64,000 nt of DNA from VXYK01 sp965214565 (GTDB lineage Bacteria; Actinomycetota; Acidimicrobiia; Acidimicrobiales; Aldehydirespiratoraceae), in NCBI GenBank assembly GCA_965214565.1, contig OZ243951.1:1302001-1366000 (forward strand), read 5' to 3'. Below are positions 40,806-49,533 of this stretch, piece by piece. The translations under genes and the position numbers were made by a program. The notes under the pieces are model-generated. The model searched no databases and was not told the origin of the DNA. It saw only the letters and a program-made list of their open reading frames with translations. How positions within the stretch are numbered: position 1 is the stretch's first letter; each line of letters opens with the position of its first letter.

Positions 40806-41102
40806 ATGCGATCGGTAACCACACGCGATCAGGGCCTTCCTGAATACGAGAGCCCGCCGGTGGTTGAGGTCTCCTTGGCTGCCCAACTTGACAGGGCTCT
40901 CGGTTACAAGGCACACGATTTGGCCGAGATCGCACGCCGATGGGAGGACGATCACCCAAACGTGGAGGAGAGGAAGCCGCTTCCGACAATGCGATTCGGG
41001 TCGGGCAGGCCCGATCTGACGTTGGATGCCAAGAGCGCCCAACGCAAACTGAGGGAGGCATCCCGGTTCGTATCAAAGAATGAAATACGGTTGCCGAACT
41101 GA
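40806..41102 (+). CDS. N-terminal fragment of a TIGR04255-family-like protein
   Basis: From the ATG at 40806 the frame gives 98 residues containing GLPEYESPPVVEVSLAAQLD and ARRWEDDHPNVEERKPLP. The PPVVEV-x-L pattern with a following W and E-x-x-P is the start of TIGR04255-type proteins, which are about 250-280 residues long. The rest is missing, and the sequence after the TGA is non-coding up to the next convergent gene, so this is likely a truncated gene, consistent with the decayed neighbourhood. The function of that family is unknown. Confidence 0.45.
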   Translation: MRSVTTRDQGLPEYESPPVVEVSLAAQLDRALGYKAHDLAEIARRWEDDHPNVEERKPLPTMRFGSGRPDLTLDAKSAQRKLREASRFVSKNEIRLPN

Positions 41103-41171
41103 TAGTTGCAGCACGCTGGCACCATTGCTCGTCAGGGAGCACGATCCCTACGGCCGCGAGGCATCAGTAGG

Positions 41172-41537
41172 TCACATGGGCTCCATGAGCTCGAGGCGGT
41201 TGCCGAGAGGGTCGAACACATGAGCTCGGAGATAGCCGTCGACGGCCCTGACCTCGGTCGTCTCCAAGTTCTCGGACCGGCAGAGATCGACCAGTTCTGC
41301 AACATCGTCGACAACAAACCCCACATGGGCCTTGCGGGCAGGGCGAAACTCCTGTTCCACACCCAAGTGAAGCTTGATGCTGGGTCCCTCGAACCAAGCC
41401 CCACCACGCTTGGCCAACTCCGGAGGTTTCGGAACCTCGGTCAATCCGAGCACCCCCGCGTAGAACCCACTCACCAGCCCCTCTGCACCAGCAGGCATCG
41501 CCAGCTGAACATGATCAATCGAATTGACTCTGGCCAT
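41172..41537 (-). CDS. VOC/glyoxalase-fold protein
   Basis: The 121-residue protein starts MARVNSIDHVQLAMPAG after GGAGGGA and has the two-fold beta-alpha-beta pattern of the vicinal oxygen chelate fold. Metal-site candidates are H9, E in GPSIKLHLG (about residue 56), H in KAHVGFVVDD (about 70) and E in NRLELMEPM at the end. Members include glyoxalases, ring-cleavage dioxygenases and resistance proteins. This one cannot be assigned further. The longer open frame upstream is unlikely. It is followed on the same strand by nothing close. The DinB-like gene is 34 bp upstream. Confidence 0.85.
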   Translation of the reverse strand: MARVNSIDHVQLAMPAGAEGLVSGFYAGVLGLTEVPKPPELAKRGGAWFEGPSIKLHLGVEQEFRPARKAHVGFVVDDVAELVDLCRSENLETTEVRAVDGYLRAHVFDPLGNRLELMEPM

Positions 41538-41571
41538 GGTTCCCTCCAGGGGTGCTGGATCACTTGCTGAA

Positions 41572-42357
41572 CTATCGGGTGTAGGCGAGGTTGCGGGCTG
41601 CGGTCTCGCCCCAATGAGCATCACCGGACCAGGAGATCTTGCCGGCGTCGATCTGCGACTGAGGGTCGATACGGCCCGCTGCGAGCATCACAAACGTGGA
41701 GACATCGGCGAACACCTCGACATCGGGGTCGTCAAGCTCGAAAACCCGGCCGGCTCGGCCATCCACACGCACCAAGATGTCGCGGTCAACCGCGCCGCGA
41801 ATCCGAAAGGCAATACTCATCTGATCCGGCAGACCAATCTTCTTGCCCACGATGTAGCCGATCGAGTCATCGACCTCCCGCAGCGAGTTCTCGGCGGTGA
41901 AACCCGAATCGTCGAGAGACTCACCCAGCGGAATTGAAATGTCACGCGCATGAACCCACATGTCGAACACTCGAACCTGCAGGAAACGGCCGTAGCTGGC
42001 AATACCAGCAGGCGTGAACGACGGGCGCTCCAGCACCGCCGGCCCCATCGCGGTGAGATCATCGAGTCGTGAAGCGGTCGTCTCGGCCACAACCTGGGCG
42101 AACCCCGACCTGCTCGAACCCCCCACACGGGCCGCAAAGTCGGCCATCCGCTCAAAGGGCGGCGGGGCCGTATCCGACGGCTCCCATCCAGTCAGCCAAT
42201 ACTCAGCCCCGACGACGTGGGTGATAACCCCGCGCACATCCCAGTCGGGACACAGCGACTGCACAGCCATCTGCTCGTCACTCAGGCGACCGACAAGATC
42301 GTTGTAGTGGGCGAACATCTCTTGGTGGGCGGCAAAATACTCGTCAAAGGTGCTCAT
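41572..42357 (-). CDS. DinB-fold, maleylpyruvate-isomerase-N/TIGR03083-type protein
   Basis: From the ATG at 42357 the protein has 261 residues. The N-terminal four-helix domain carries HYNDLVGRLSDEQ and WDVRGVITHVVGAEYW, with the metal histidines of the mycothiol-dependent DinB superfamily (H at about residues 47 and 140, VHARDI). A C-terminal beta-rich part (about residues 170-261, DILVRVDGRAG, FVMLAAGRID) resembles the SCP2-like domain found in such actinobacterial proteins. It probably uses mycothiol as a thiol donor in a transferase or isomerase reaction. It is divergent from the acyl-CoA dehydrogenase by 58 bp. Confidence 0.82.
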   Translation of the reverse strand: MSTFDEYFAAHQEMFAHYNDLVGRLSDEQMAVQSLCPDWDVRGVITHVVGAEYWLTGWEPSDTAPPPFERMADFAARVGGSSRSGFAQVVAETTASRLDDLTAMGPAVLERPSFTPAGIASYGRFLQVRVFDMWVHARDISIPLGESLDDSGFTAENSLREVDDSIGYIVGKKIGLPDQMSIAFRIRGAVDRDILVRVDGRAGRVFELDDPDVEVFADVSTFVMLAAGRIDPQSQIDAGKISWSGDAHWGETAARNLAYTR

Positions 42358-42415
42358 GGCATCGCAACTTACCAGCGGGGTGGCGACAAGAGAATCTGTC
42401 AGGCAAACTGACAGT

Positions 42416-43621
42416 ATGAGCGATAGCGAAATCACCGCAGTCAACAAAGCCCTCGATGCGCTGCTGGCAGAACACGACCCGACACAGGAGTCGTACCACG
42501 AATTTCGGGGTCACCAGTTCGACGCCGGACTCGCCTGGGTCCAATTCCCCAAGGGCCACGGCGGCCTCGAAGTGCGGCCCCAACTGCAACGTCAAGTCAA
42601 CCGCCGGTTGGCTGAAGCCGGTGCCGACCCAATGGACACCAGCCAGTTCTTCATGGCACTGGCAGCACCCACGATCCTCGCCCACGGCACCGAAGAACAG
42701 AAGCGCCGCTTCCTCCGGCCCATGTTCACCGGCGAACAACGGTGGTGTCAGCTCTTCTCGGAACCCGGCGCCGGGTCAGACTTCGCCGGCCTCGCCACCA
42801 AAGCAGAACTCGACGGCGACGAATGGACCGTCAACGGACAGAAAGTCTGGAACACGATCGCCCACATCGCCGACTGGGGAATGCTCGTCACCCGCACCGA
42901 CCCACAACTCCCCAAACACAAGGGCATGACCTACTTCGCGCTCGATATGCACGCCGAGGGAGTCGAGGTCCGGCCGCTGCGACAGATCACCGGCGAAGCC
43001 GAGTTCAACGAGGTCTACATGACCGATGTGCGCGTGCCTGACGCCAACCGCATCGGAGACAGAGGCGAAGGCTGGCGGGTGTCGATCACCACACTGATGA
43101 ACGAACGCACCGTTATCGGAGGAGCGGGCGGTGGAGACACGCCACCCCGAGGCAGCGGTCCCATCGCGGAACTCGTCAAGACCTGGGACTCGCTCCCGGA
43201 CCACGAGCGCACCGACTCTCGGCGTGACAGTTTGATGAAACTCTGGAACCGGGCCGAAGTGCTCCGGCTCACCAACATGCGAGCCTCACAGAACGCCAAG
43301 CGCGGCCAGCCAGGCCCCGAAGGATCCGTGGCCAAGCTGGCAGGAGCCGAACTCCACAAAGAGATCTACAGCGAAGGGATCAACCTGGCTGGCATGGCCT
43401 CCCAAGTCGACTTCGACTACACGTTCCGGCGGCCGACAGCCGTCGTGCTCCCAGGGGAGGGCGGCAGCCTCGGATACCTCTTCCTGCGGGCACGGGCCAA
43501 CTCGATCGAAGGCGGCACATCGGAGATCCTCCGCAACATCATGGGTGAACAGATGCTCGGCCTGCCCGGCGAACCGCGGGTCGACAAAGCAATCCCCTGG
43601 GCCGACGTCACCAAGAACTGA
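42416..43621 (+). CDS. Acyl-CoA dehydrogenase
   Basis: The 401-residue protein starts MSDSEITAVNKAL. FAD and substrate marks are CQLFSEPGAGSDFAGLATKA (about residues 108-127), GQKVWNTIAHIADWGMLVTRTD and, near the end, RARANSIEGGTSEILRNIMG. The catalytic base is probably in the long C-terminal helical domain. It introduces a double bond into an acyl-CoA. Chain-length choice is not readable. The ATG at 42416 is preferred over the longer frame because the extension overlaps the divergent gene. The enoyl-CoA hydratase-like gene downstream is convergent. Confidence 0.9.
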   Translation: MSDSEITAVNKALDALLAEHDPTQESYHEFRGHQFDAGLAWVQFPKGHGGLEVRPQLQRQVNRRLAEAGADPMDTSQFFMALAAPTILAHGTEEQKRRFLRPMFTGEQRWCQLFSEPGAGSDFAGLATKAELDGDEWTVNGQKVWNTIAHIADWGMLVTRTDPQLPKHKGMTYFALDMHAEGVEVRPLRQITGEAEFNEVYMTDVRVPDANRIGDRGEGWRVSITTLMNERTVIGGAGGGDTPPRGSGPIAELVKTWDSLPDHERTDSRRDSLMKLWNRAEVLRLTNMRASQNAKRGQPGPEGSVAKLAGAELHKEIYSEGINLAGMASQVDFDYTFRRPTAVVLPGEGGSLGYLFLRARANSIEGGTSEILRNIMGEQMLGLPGEPRVDKAIPWADVTKN

Positions 43622-43645
43622 CCCAGCCAGCGCCGCATCGGCGCC

Positions 43646-43708
43646 GAGCAGAACCCGGGCCGAGCAGAACCCGGGCCGGGCAGAACCCGGGCCGGGCAGA
43701 ACTCAGCC
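43646..43708. repeat. 16-bp tandem repeat between convergent genes
   Basis: Three full units of (G)(A/G)GCAGAACCCGGGCC and a degenerate fourth lie at 43646-43661, 43662-43677, 43678-43693 and 43694-43708. Each contains the CCCGGG palindrome, so the array could fold as hairpins and act in termination for both genes. It overlaps the 3' end of the enoyl-CoA hydratase gene. Confidence 0.75.
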
Positions 43709-44374
43709 GGTGCCGAGAAGGTCCACGACCGACTGGTGCAGTTGCTGCTTGATCTTCTGAAGATTCGCACCCGCATTGGCGGCGTGCACACGCCCATACT
43801 CTGAGGCTGCAGTCATCAGGTGGTCAAGGTCCACCGCCTCATTCACGAACCCCGCTGAAACCGCATCCGGGCCTCCATAACGGCGACCGGTCGTTAGAGC
43901 CTCACGAGCGGTCGAGGCAGTCAGAATGCGCTGGATCATCGCCATCAAACCAGGAGAGAAGGCCATCTGCAGATGCACCTCGGGCCAACAGACGAACCCC
44001 CTGTCCTCACGCATCACCGCATAGTCATGCACCAGGATCGCGAAAGCACCCGCGCCGAAAGCGTGACCGTTGACAGCAGCAACCGTCGGCGCCGGAAAAG
44101 TCAGAACGCGACTGAGCACCCCCTCCACCCTGTTGACATAAGCCCCGATTTCCGGGCCTGAAAGCGTCGCCATGTGTTCCACGTCGAGTCCGTTCGAATA
44201 GTGCTTCGCCGAGCCGGTGGTGATCAATGCGGCCGGACCGCTGAGGGCTTGCGTCTCAGCCTCGTCGAGCAGTTCGTTCATGGTTTCGATCCAGGCCACA
44301 CTGGTCCGATTGTCATCATCGCCGAAATCGATGATCAACAACTCCCCGTCACGGCTCAGACTTGGTATCGACAC
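43703..44374 (-). CDS. Enoyl-CoA hydratase/isomerase family protein
   Basis: From the GTG at 44374 (after GGAGAGAAG) the protein has 223 residues of the crotonase fold. The oxyanion-hole stretch reads AAVNGHAFGAGAFAILVHDYAVM (about residues 96-118) and the first loop is HYSNGLDVEHM. The usual catalytic glutamates are not obvious (FVCWPEVHLQMAF carries one E), so isomerase or hydrolase activity is as likely as hydration. It sits in a cluster with acyl-CoA dehydrogenase and synthetase genes, which suggests acyl-CoA breakdown. It is a little shorter than usual at the C-terminus. Confidence 0.85.
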   Translation of the reverse strand: MSIPSLSRDGELLIIDFGDDDNRTSVAWIETMNELLDEAETQALSGPAALITTGSAKHYSNGLDVEHMATLSGPEIGAYVNRVEGVLSRVLTFPAPTVAAVNGHAFGAGAFAILVHDYAVMREDRGFVCWPEVHLQMAFSPGLMAMIQRILTASTAREALTTGRRYGGPDAVSAGFVNEAVDLDHLMTAASEYGRVHAANAGANLQKIKQQLHQSVVDLLGTG

Positions 44375-44867
44375 AGCTTCTCTCCAATCCCAGACAGCGA
44401 TCCAGACTCCACTCCGGATCAAGGCCCAATCTCACGACGGCCTCCCCAGAAAGCTACTGCCTCCCGTCGACCCCACACCTAACCGACCCGGCAACCAACG
44501 ACACAACCAAGACCGCAGCCTCCAAGGGACAGGAATCCACGGTCGCAGTTCAGACCCAACACCAACGCTCGCACGTAAACCAGTCCAGACCCAACACCAA
44601 CGCTCGCACGTAAACCAGTCCAGACCCAACACCAACGCTCGCACGTAAACCAGTCCAGACCCAACGCTCGCACGTAAACCAGTCCAGACCCAGCACCCGG
44701 TCCGTAGCGGCCACGCCCCGAGCGTAAACCAAGACACCAAACCCCACCGCGCCCAGACCGCGAGCCCGCCCACCGGGACCACAAGACGGTCAGCGGTCCG
44801 GAACACCGGCAGGGCTGGACGCTGGTGCGTCTTGTCGGCGGTGGGGTTGAGCGGCCAAGATCAACCG
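44375..44867. other. Gene-free interval with a tandem repeat array
   Basis: The 493 bp between the hydratase gene and the hydroxyacid dehydrogenase gene show no credible gene. Frames on both strands give low-complexity proteins that follow the tandem repeat. The array at 44551-44698 is the only notable structure. Confidence 0.6.
44551..44698. repeat. 35-bp tandem repeat array
   Basis: The unit, starting CAGACCCAACACCAACGCTC and ending GCACGTAAACCAGTC, is present three times without change (44551-44585, 44586-44620, 44621-44655). A 29-bp copy lacks ACACCA (44656-44684) and a partial copy follows. There are no spacers, so it is a minisatellite and not a CRISPR array. Perfect identity suggests a recent or actively changing array. 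Confidence 0.88.
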
Positions 44868-45875
44868 ATGAAGCGACCAGCGATCGTGATCGCTCACTTC
44901 GAGGGATTCTCACCGTTCGACGAGCCCGCTCTGGACCGGCTCGACACGGTCGGCCGACTGCTCGACCGAGAACCGCTCCACTCCTGGGACGACCCCCGAG
45001 CGCAGGAACTGCTTGCCGAAACCGAGGTGCTCGTCGGGCATTGGGGCTGCCCCTTGTTCAGCCGCGACTTCTTCGACAGCGCGCCGAACCTCCGCCTGTT
45101 CGCATACAGCGCAGGCACAGTCAAGATGTACCTCACCGACGAACTCTGGGAGCGGAACATCGCCGTGACCTCCGGTGCGGACGCAAACGCCGAACCGGTC
45201 GCCGAATACACACTGGCCATGATCCTGCTGGCCAACAAGGGAGTGTTCCCCGCCATCGACCGGGAAGCGCACCGGTCGACGTGGACACCGCCCGACACCG
45301 GCGCCCCACACGGCAACTGGGACAAGACGATAGGACTCGTCTCGGCCTCGCTGATAGGCAAACGGGTCGCCCAACTGCTCGAGAACTTCCCGCATCTCGA
45401 GGTGCAGATCTACGACCCGTACGCCGACACCGACACCATCGAGGCGCTCGGCGCCACCAAGCAAAAGGACCTGCTCGAACTCTGCGCCCAAGCCGATGTG
45501 CTCTCGATCCACGCCCCCGCGCTCCCAGAAACCCACAACCTCATCGGCCGGGCCGAACTGGCCGCGCTCCGCGACGGGGCAACCGTGATCAACACCTCAC
45601 GGGGACACTGCCTCGACCTCGACGCTCTCACCGCCGAACTCGAATCACAAAGACTCTTCGCCATCATCGACGTGACCGACCCAGTCGAACCCGTGCCGCC
45701 GGATCACCCGCTCCGGACCCTTCCCAACGCCGTACTGACCCCTCACATCGCTGGCTCGCAAGGCACCGAACTCTCCCGTATGAGCCAATGGGTGATCGAC
45801 GAAGTCGAGCGCTACGCCACAGGCCGGCCACTACGCAACCCGATCACCCGCGAAATGGTCGACCGGATCGCCTGA
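44868..45875 (+). CDS. D-2-hydroxyacid dehydrogenase (NAD-dependent)
   Basis: The 335-residue protein has the two-domain form: the substrate part at both ends, and the cofactor part with IGLVSASLIGKRVAQLL (about residues 155-171), followed by IYDPYAD and INTSRGHCLDLDAL. The nucleotide-binding loop reads G-L-V-S-A-S-x-x-G, departing from the classical GxGxxG as in some family subgroups. The catalytic R, E and H are likely in SRGHC, DPVEPVP and LTPHIAGSQG. It reduces a 2-keto acid or oxidises a 2-hydroxy acid. The ATG at 44868 matches the expected N-terminus. The last 26 bp are duplicated 142 bp downstream. Confidence 0.88.
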   Translation: MKRPAIVIAHFEGFSPFDEPALDRLDTVGRLLDREPLHSWDDPRAQELLAETEVLVGHWGCPLFSRDFFDSAPNLRLFAYSAGTVKMYLTDELWERNIAVTSGADANAEPVAEYTLAMILLANKGVFPAIDREAHRSTWTPPDTGAPHGNWDKTIGLVSASLIGKRVAQLLENFPHLEVQIYDPYADTDTIEALGATKQKDLLELCAQADVLSIHAPALPETHNLIGRAELAALRDGATVINTSRGHCLDLDALTAELESQRLFAIIDVTDPVEPVPPDHPLRTLPNAVLTPHIAGSQGTELSRMSQWVIDEVERYATGRPLRNPITREMVDRIA

Positions 45876-46018
45876 CGCCTCCTGACCCCGATGAACAAAC
45901 CTCGAACAAACCCAGTGCCACAAACCAAAACCAGCGGGAACGACCTAACCGCACCCACGCCAAGAAACAGCCACGAGACAACCCGAACGCCTCGAAATGG
46001 TCGACCGGATCGCCTGAC
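45851..46018. repeat. 26-bp direct repeat: duplicated 3' end of the hydroxyacid dehydrogenase gene
   Basis: CGAAATGGTCGACCGGATCG followed by CCTGAC occurs at 45851-45876 (last codons and stop of the dehydrogenase) and again at 45993-46018, just before the acyl-CoA synthetase start. The second copy is out of context and probably arose by local duplication or rearrangement of the gene end. It may matter for co-translation, as its TGA is 4 bp before the next ATG. Confidence 0.8.
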
Positions 46019-46021
46019 CTG

Positions 46022-47719
46022 ATGAACCGGCCACAAACACAACCGGCCAACGGAAACTTCGGCGCCATGATCCGATCGGTCACTGCTGAGCACGGATCGG
46101 CGCCCTTCCTTATTGAAGGTCACACGCAGACACACAGCTATGGGGAGATCGACGACCTAGCCGCCCGCTACGCGTACGTTCTGCAAACCAGTGGGACCGA
46201 AGTTGGCGACCGTGTGCTCGTACAGGTCCACAAATGTGTCGAGGCGGTCGCCCTCTATCTCGCATGTCTGCGAGCCGGGGTAGTGCACGTTCCGGTGAAC
46301 CCCTCGTTCACCACCGAAGAACTCGCCTACTTCATCGGCGACGCCGAACCGAGCATGGTCGTCGTCGCCCCTGAATCAGACACCGCAAGTACCAGCGCCG
46401 GAGCCAGACCCGCGAACAGCCCCGATAACGGCCGGCGGGTTCTCACCCTGGCGCCGGGCGGGCAGGGCACCCTGCCGGAGTTGGCCGACGAGCGAGAAAC
46501 CCGAACCGTCCGAGCAGCCGACACGGCGATCGTTGAACGCCACGACGACGACCTCGCCGCGTTGCTGTACACATCGGGCACCACCGGTCGACCGAAGGGC
46601 GCGTCCCTCACCCACGCCAACCTGCGGCACAACGCCCTGGCGCTTATCGATACATGGCACTTCACCCACAACGACCGGCTGGTGCACTGCCTGCCGCTGT
46701 TCCACACACATGGACTCTTCGTGGCAATGCACTGCGCCATGCTCTGCGCGATCCCCGTGACCTTTCTGGGGAGGTTCAACACCGAGCAAGTGATCGACGC
46801 GCTCGGGGATGCAACCGTGTTCATGGGCGTTCCCACCCACTACATCCGGCTGCTCGGTGACCCCAGGTTCACTGCCGAGTCGGTTGAACACATCCGCCTG
46901 TTCATCTCCGGGTCGGCACCGTTGAGCGAATCGGTCTTCGCAGAGTTCACCGAACGCACCAATCAGCGGATCTGCGAACGGTACGGGATGAGCGAAACCG
47001 GCATCATCGCCTCCAACCCATACCACGGCGACCGACTTCCGGGAACGGTGGGTTATCCCCTCCCAGGAGTCGAGCTGCGTGTGGTCGGCAACACAGCCAA
47101 CCACGTCGACCACACAGCAACTTCAGCCGAATCGCCTGAACTCGCCGGGGCCCAACCAACCCGAGCCCAACCAGCCCGAGCCCAACCAGCCCGACCTCAG
47201 CCTGTCGGACCCGGCGTCATCGGCTCGGTGGAGGTCCGCGGCCCAAACGTGTTCCGCGGATACTGGCGAGTCGGCACAACGGCCACACCCGACAACACCG
47301 CGCCAGCCACAGACAATGACGGCTGGTTTGAGACGGGAGATCTCGGCAGTCTCGACGAGAGCGGTCGCCTGAGCCTCCACGGCCGATCGGGCGACCTGAT
47401 CATCAGCGGCGGGGAGAACATCTATCCCAAGGAGGTCGAACTCGTACTCGACGAAATCCCCGGGATACACGAATCAGCGGTGATCGGCCTGCCCCACCCC
47501 GACCTCGGCGAGGCGGTGACCGCCGTCGTCGTGGTGGACGATGCGAGATTCTCGCTCGGCGACGCCCGAGCCGAACTCGCAACGAGACTCAGCCGTTTCA
47601 AACACCCCAAACAGATCCTGATCGCCGCGTCTCTGCCCCGAAACGCCATGGGGAAGGTCCAGAAGAACGCCCTGCGACAACAACACCAACAGACCTATGA
47701 CCCTATGACCCGATTCTGA
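46022..47719 (+). CDS. AMP-forming acyl-CoA synthetase (malonyl-CoA synthetase-like)
   Basis: The 565-residue protein belongs to the ANL superfamily. The phosphate-binding loop is LLYTSGTTGRPKGASLTH (about residues 181-198), with LPLFHTHGLF, FMGVPTHYIRLL, ICERYGMSETG and GWFETGDLG, and a late SRFKHPKQILIAASLPRNAMGKVQK carrying the catalytic lysine. The set VPTHY-x-R-L-L is typical of MatB-like malonyl-CoA synthetases, but substrate is uncertain. A low-complexity insert (repeats of ARAQP, about residues 378-396) lies between family motifs. The ATG at 46022 is chosen because homology begins there, although the frame is open far upstream through the dehydrogenase gene in another frame. Confidence 0.88.
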   Translation: MNRPQTQPANGNFGAMIRSVTAEHGSAPFLIEGHTQTHSYGEIDDLAARYAYVLQTSGTEVGDRVLVQVHKCVEAVALYLACLRAGVVHVPVNPSFTTEELAYFIGDAEPSMVVVAPESDTASTSAGARPANSPDNGRRVLTLAPGGQGTLPELADERETRTVRAADTAIVERHDDDLAALLYTSGTTGRPKGASLTHANLRHNALALIDTWHFTHNDRLVHCLPLFHTHGLFVAMHCAMLCAIPVTFLGRFNTEQVIDALGDATVFMGVPTHYIRLLGDPRFTAESVEHIRLFISGSAPLSESVFAEFTERTNQRICERYGMSETGIIASNPYHGDRLPGTVGYPLPGVELRVVGNTANHVDHTATSAESPELAGAQPTRAQPARAQPARPQPVGPGVIGSVEVRGPNVFRGYWRVGTTATPDNTAPATDNDGWFETGDLGSLDESGRLSLHGRSGDLIISGGENIYPKEVELVLDEIPGIHESAVIGLPHPDLGEAVTAVVVVDDARFSLGDARAELATRLSRFKHPKQILIAASLPRNAMGKVQKNALRQQHQQTYDPMTRF

Positions 47720-47736
47720 TTCGATCCGGGCCCGGG

Positions 47737-47946
47737 TTAGCCCTGGACCAGGCTGGCGAGGGCCCACACGGCAGCTACCAGGCCAACCACAATGAAGACG
47801 ATGCTCCGACCCAGCGGGGCACGCTCCAGGTCGCCCTCACGATGCGGGTTCGCCGCCGGGCGCACCAACGCCAAAAGGTTGCCGACCGCCATCGCGCCAC
47901 CGAGCGCCAACACCAACCACGCCAGCAGGTCCTCGCCGAACAGCAC
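47737..47946 (-). CDS. Small two-helix membrane protein downstream of dnaB
   Basis: The 69-residue protein starts at a GTG that follows the dnaB stop codon directly (TGAGTG), which indicates coupled translation. Hydrophobic helices span about residues 8-27 and 49-66, with a polar basic loop between (RPAANPHREGDLERAPLG). No family is recognised. The association with dnaB probably reflects only transcript sharing. Confidence 0.7.
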   Translation of the reverse strand: MLFGEDLLAWLVLALGGAMAVGNLLALVRPAANPHREGDLERAPLGRSIVFIVVGLVAAVWALASLVQG

Positions 47947-49320
47947 TCAGATCGCCCGTGTCGTCAGGTTCCGGAACGACGTGTACCGGGGCACGAAATT
48001 GAGTTCGACAGTCCCGATCGGACCGTTGCGATGCTTCGCGATGATCACCTCGGCAATCCCCTGATTCTCCTTGGCAGCAACATCATCGGGGCTTCCCTGG
48101 TACACCTCGTCGCGGTACAGGAACAAGACCACATCAGCGTCCTGTTCAATAGAACCCGACTCCCGAAGATCAGACAGCAACGGACGCTTGTCTGAACGGG
48201 CCTCAAGCGCTCGGGACAACTGCGAAACCCCGATCACCGGGCACTTCAGCTCCCGTGCCAGGATCTTCAAACCACGGCTGATCTCCGCAACCTCGACCTG
48301 ACGGCTCTCAGCACGGTCACGACCGGTCATCAACTGCAGATAGTCGACTACCACCAACCCCAGATCGCCCACGCTGCTCTTCAACCGCCGGGCTCTCGAG
48401 CGAATGTCGAGAATCGACGGGTTCGGGTTGTCGTCGACCCACAACGGCACGTTCTTTAGACCGTCGATCGTGTTGGTGATCTGCGTCCACTCGTGCTCTT
48501 TGAGTCGCCCATTGCTCATGGCCCTGGTGTCCACACGAGTCTCAGTCGACAGAATCCGCTGGCTGATCTCGACGTGGCCCATCTCCAAGCTGAACACGAG
48601 AACCGGCCTCTGCTCCCGAATCGCGGCGTGGCTCGCAATGTTGAGGATGAACGACGTCTTGCCCATGGCAGGTCGAGCACCGACCACGATGAAGGTGCTG
48701 GGCTGCAACCCCGAGAGCTTCTCGTCGAGATCAACGAACCCGGTGGGCGTACCGACAATGCCCTTCCCCGACTCGCTGCGGGCAATAATCAGGTCCAGCG
48801 CCTCCTCGGCCAGCGAGTTAATCTTGCTCATCGACTCGGAGTCTTGGCCGTCGGCAATCTGAAACACCATGTTCTCGGCCTCGTCGACGGCCGCGGCGGC
48901 GTCTTCGGGCTGGCTGTAGCCGATCTCAGCGATCTCACTGGCAACACTGATGAGCTGACGGAGCATGAAACGCTCGCTCACGATGCTCGCGTACTTCGTC
49001 GCATTCGAAGACGCCGGTGTGTTCATTTGAAGGCGGTGCAGACCCTCCAGCCCGCCGACAGCCTCCGACACGCCGGCCCGCTCGAGCTCAACCGCGACCG
49101 TGACCGGATCAACCGGATCGCCGGATGCGTACAGCGCCGCTATTGCGTCGTAAACGTGGGCGTGCGCCGGTCGATAGAACTGTTCAGCGCTGACGAGGTC
49201 GATCGAGTCCGCGATCGCGTTGCTCGATAGCAGCATGGCCCCCAGCAACGACTCCTCCGCCTCAAGATTGTGGGGAGGCACACGACCGTCACGCCGGGAG
49301 CTGGTCTGAGTAATCGCCAT
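47947..49320 (-). CDS. dnaB: Replicative DNA helicase DnaB
   Basis: The 457-residue protein has the N-terminal DnaB domain (PPHNLEAEESLLGAMLLS, about residues 15-32) and the RecA-like motor domain with Walker A GARPAMGKTS (about residues 215-224), VFSLEMGHVEISQR, and the Walker B region LGLVVVDYLQLM. GVSQLSRALEARSDKRP and DLRESGSIEQDADVV complete the hexameric helicase motifs. It unwinds DNA at the replication fork. There is no intein and the length is standard. It follows rplI on the same strand after a 213-bp gap (49,321-49,533) in which no gene is seen, so it may have its own promoter. Confidence 0.97.
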   Translation of the reverse strand: MAITQTSSRRDGRVPPHNLEAEESLLGAMLLSSNAIADSIDLVSAEQFYRPAHAHVYDAIAALYASGDPVDPVTVAVELERAGVSEAVGGLEGLHRLQMNTPASSNATKYASIVSERFMLRQLISVASEIAEIGYSQPEDAAAAVDEAENMVFQIADGQDSESMSKINSLAEEALDLIIARSESGKGIVGTPTGFVDLDEKLSGLQPSTFIVVGARPAMGKTSFILNIASHAAIREQRPVLVFSLEMGHVEISQRILSTETRVDTRAMSNGRLKEHEWTQITNTIDGLKNVPLWVDDNPNPSILDIRSRARRLKSSVGDLGLVVVDYLQLMTGRDRAESRQVEVAEISRGLKILARELKCPVIGVSQLSRALEARSDKRPLLSDLRESGSIEQDADVVLFLYRDEVYQGSPDDVAAKENQGIAEVIIAKHRNGPIGTVELNFVPRYTSFRNLTTRAI

Positions 49321-49533
49321 TTGTCCGTTACCTGACTGTCATCGGTTCGTCATACAAGCCAACCACAAATGCCTTGCTGCTTGCGCTGTGGGAACTCGTG
49401 GAAAACAGGCCTGAGCCTGGGGATTTGCTGTGAACTGTCAAGACGAGCAGGCGCAAGACCGGTGGGCGCGCGCCGTCCAAGTCGCCACCGACACCACCGA
49501 TGAACCCGCTGCCACCCAATGGTGACAGCCGAC

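Noticed and set aside
44551..44698. Regular 35-bp repeats looking like a CRISPR array
   Set aside because: The units are head-to-tail with no spacers, and there are no cas genes.
44825..46021. Long upstream extension of the acyl-CoA synthetase frame
   Set aside because: It is a shadow frame of the hydroxyacid dehydrogenase gene, with arginine- and histidine-rich low-complexity protein.
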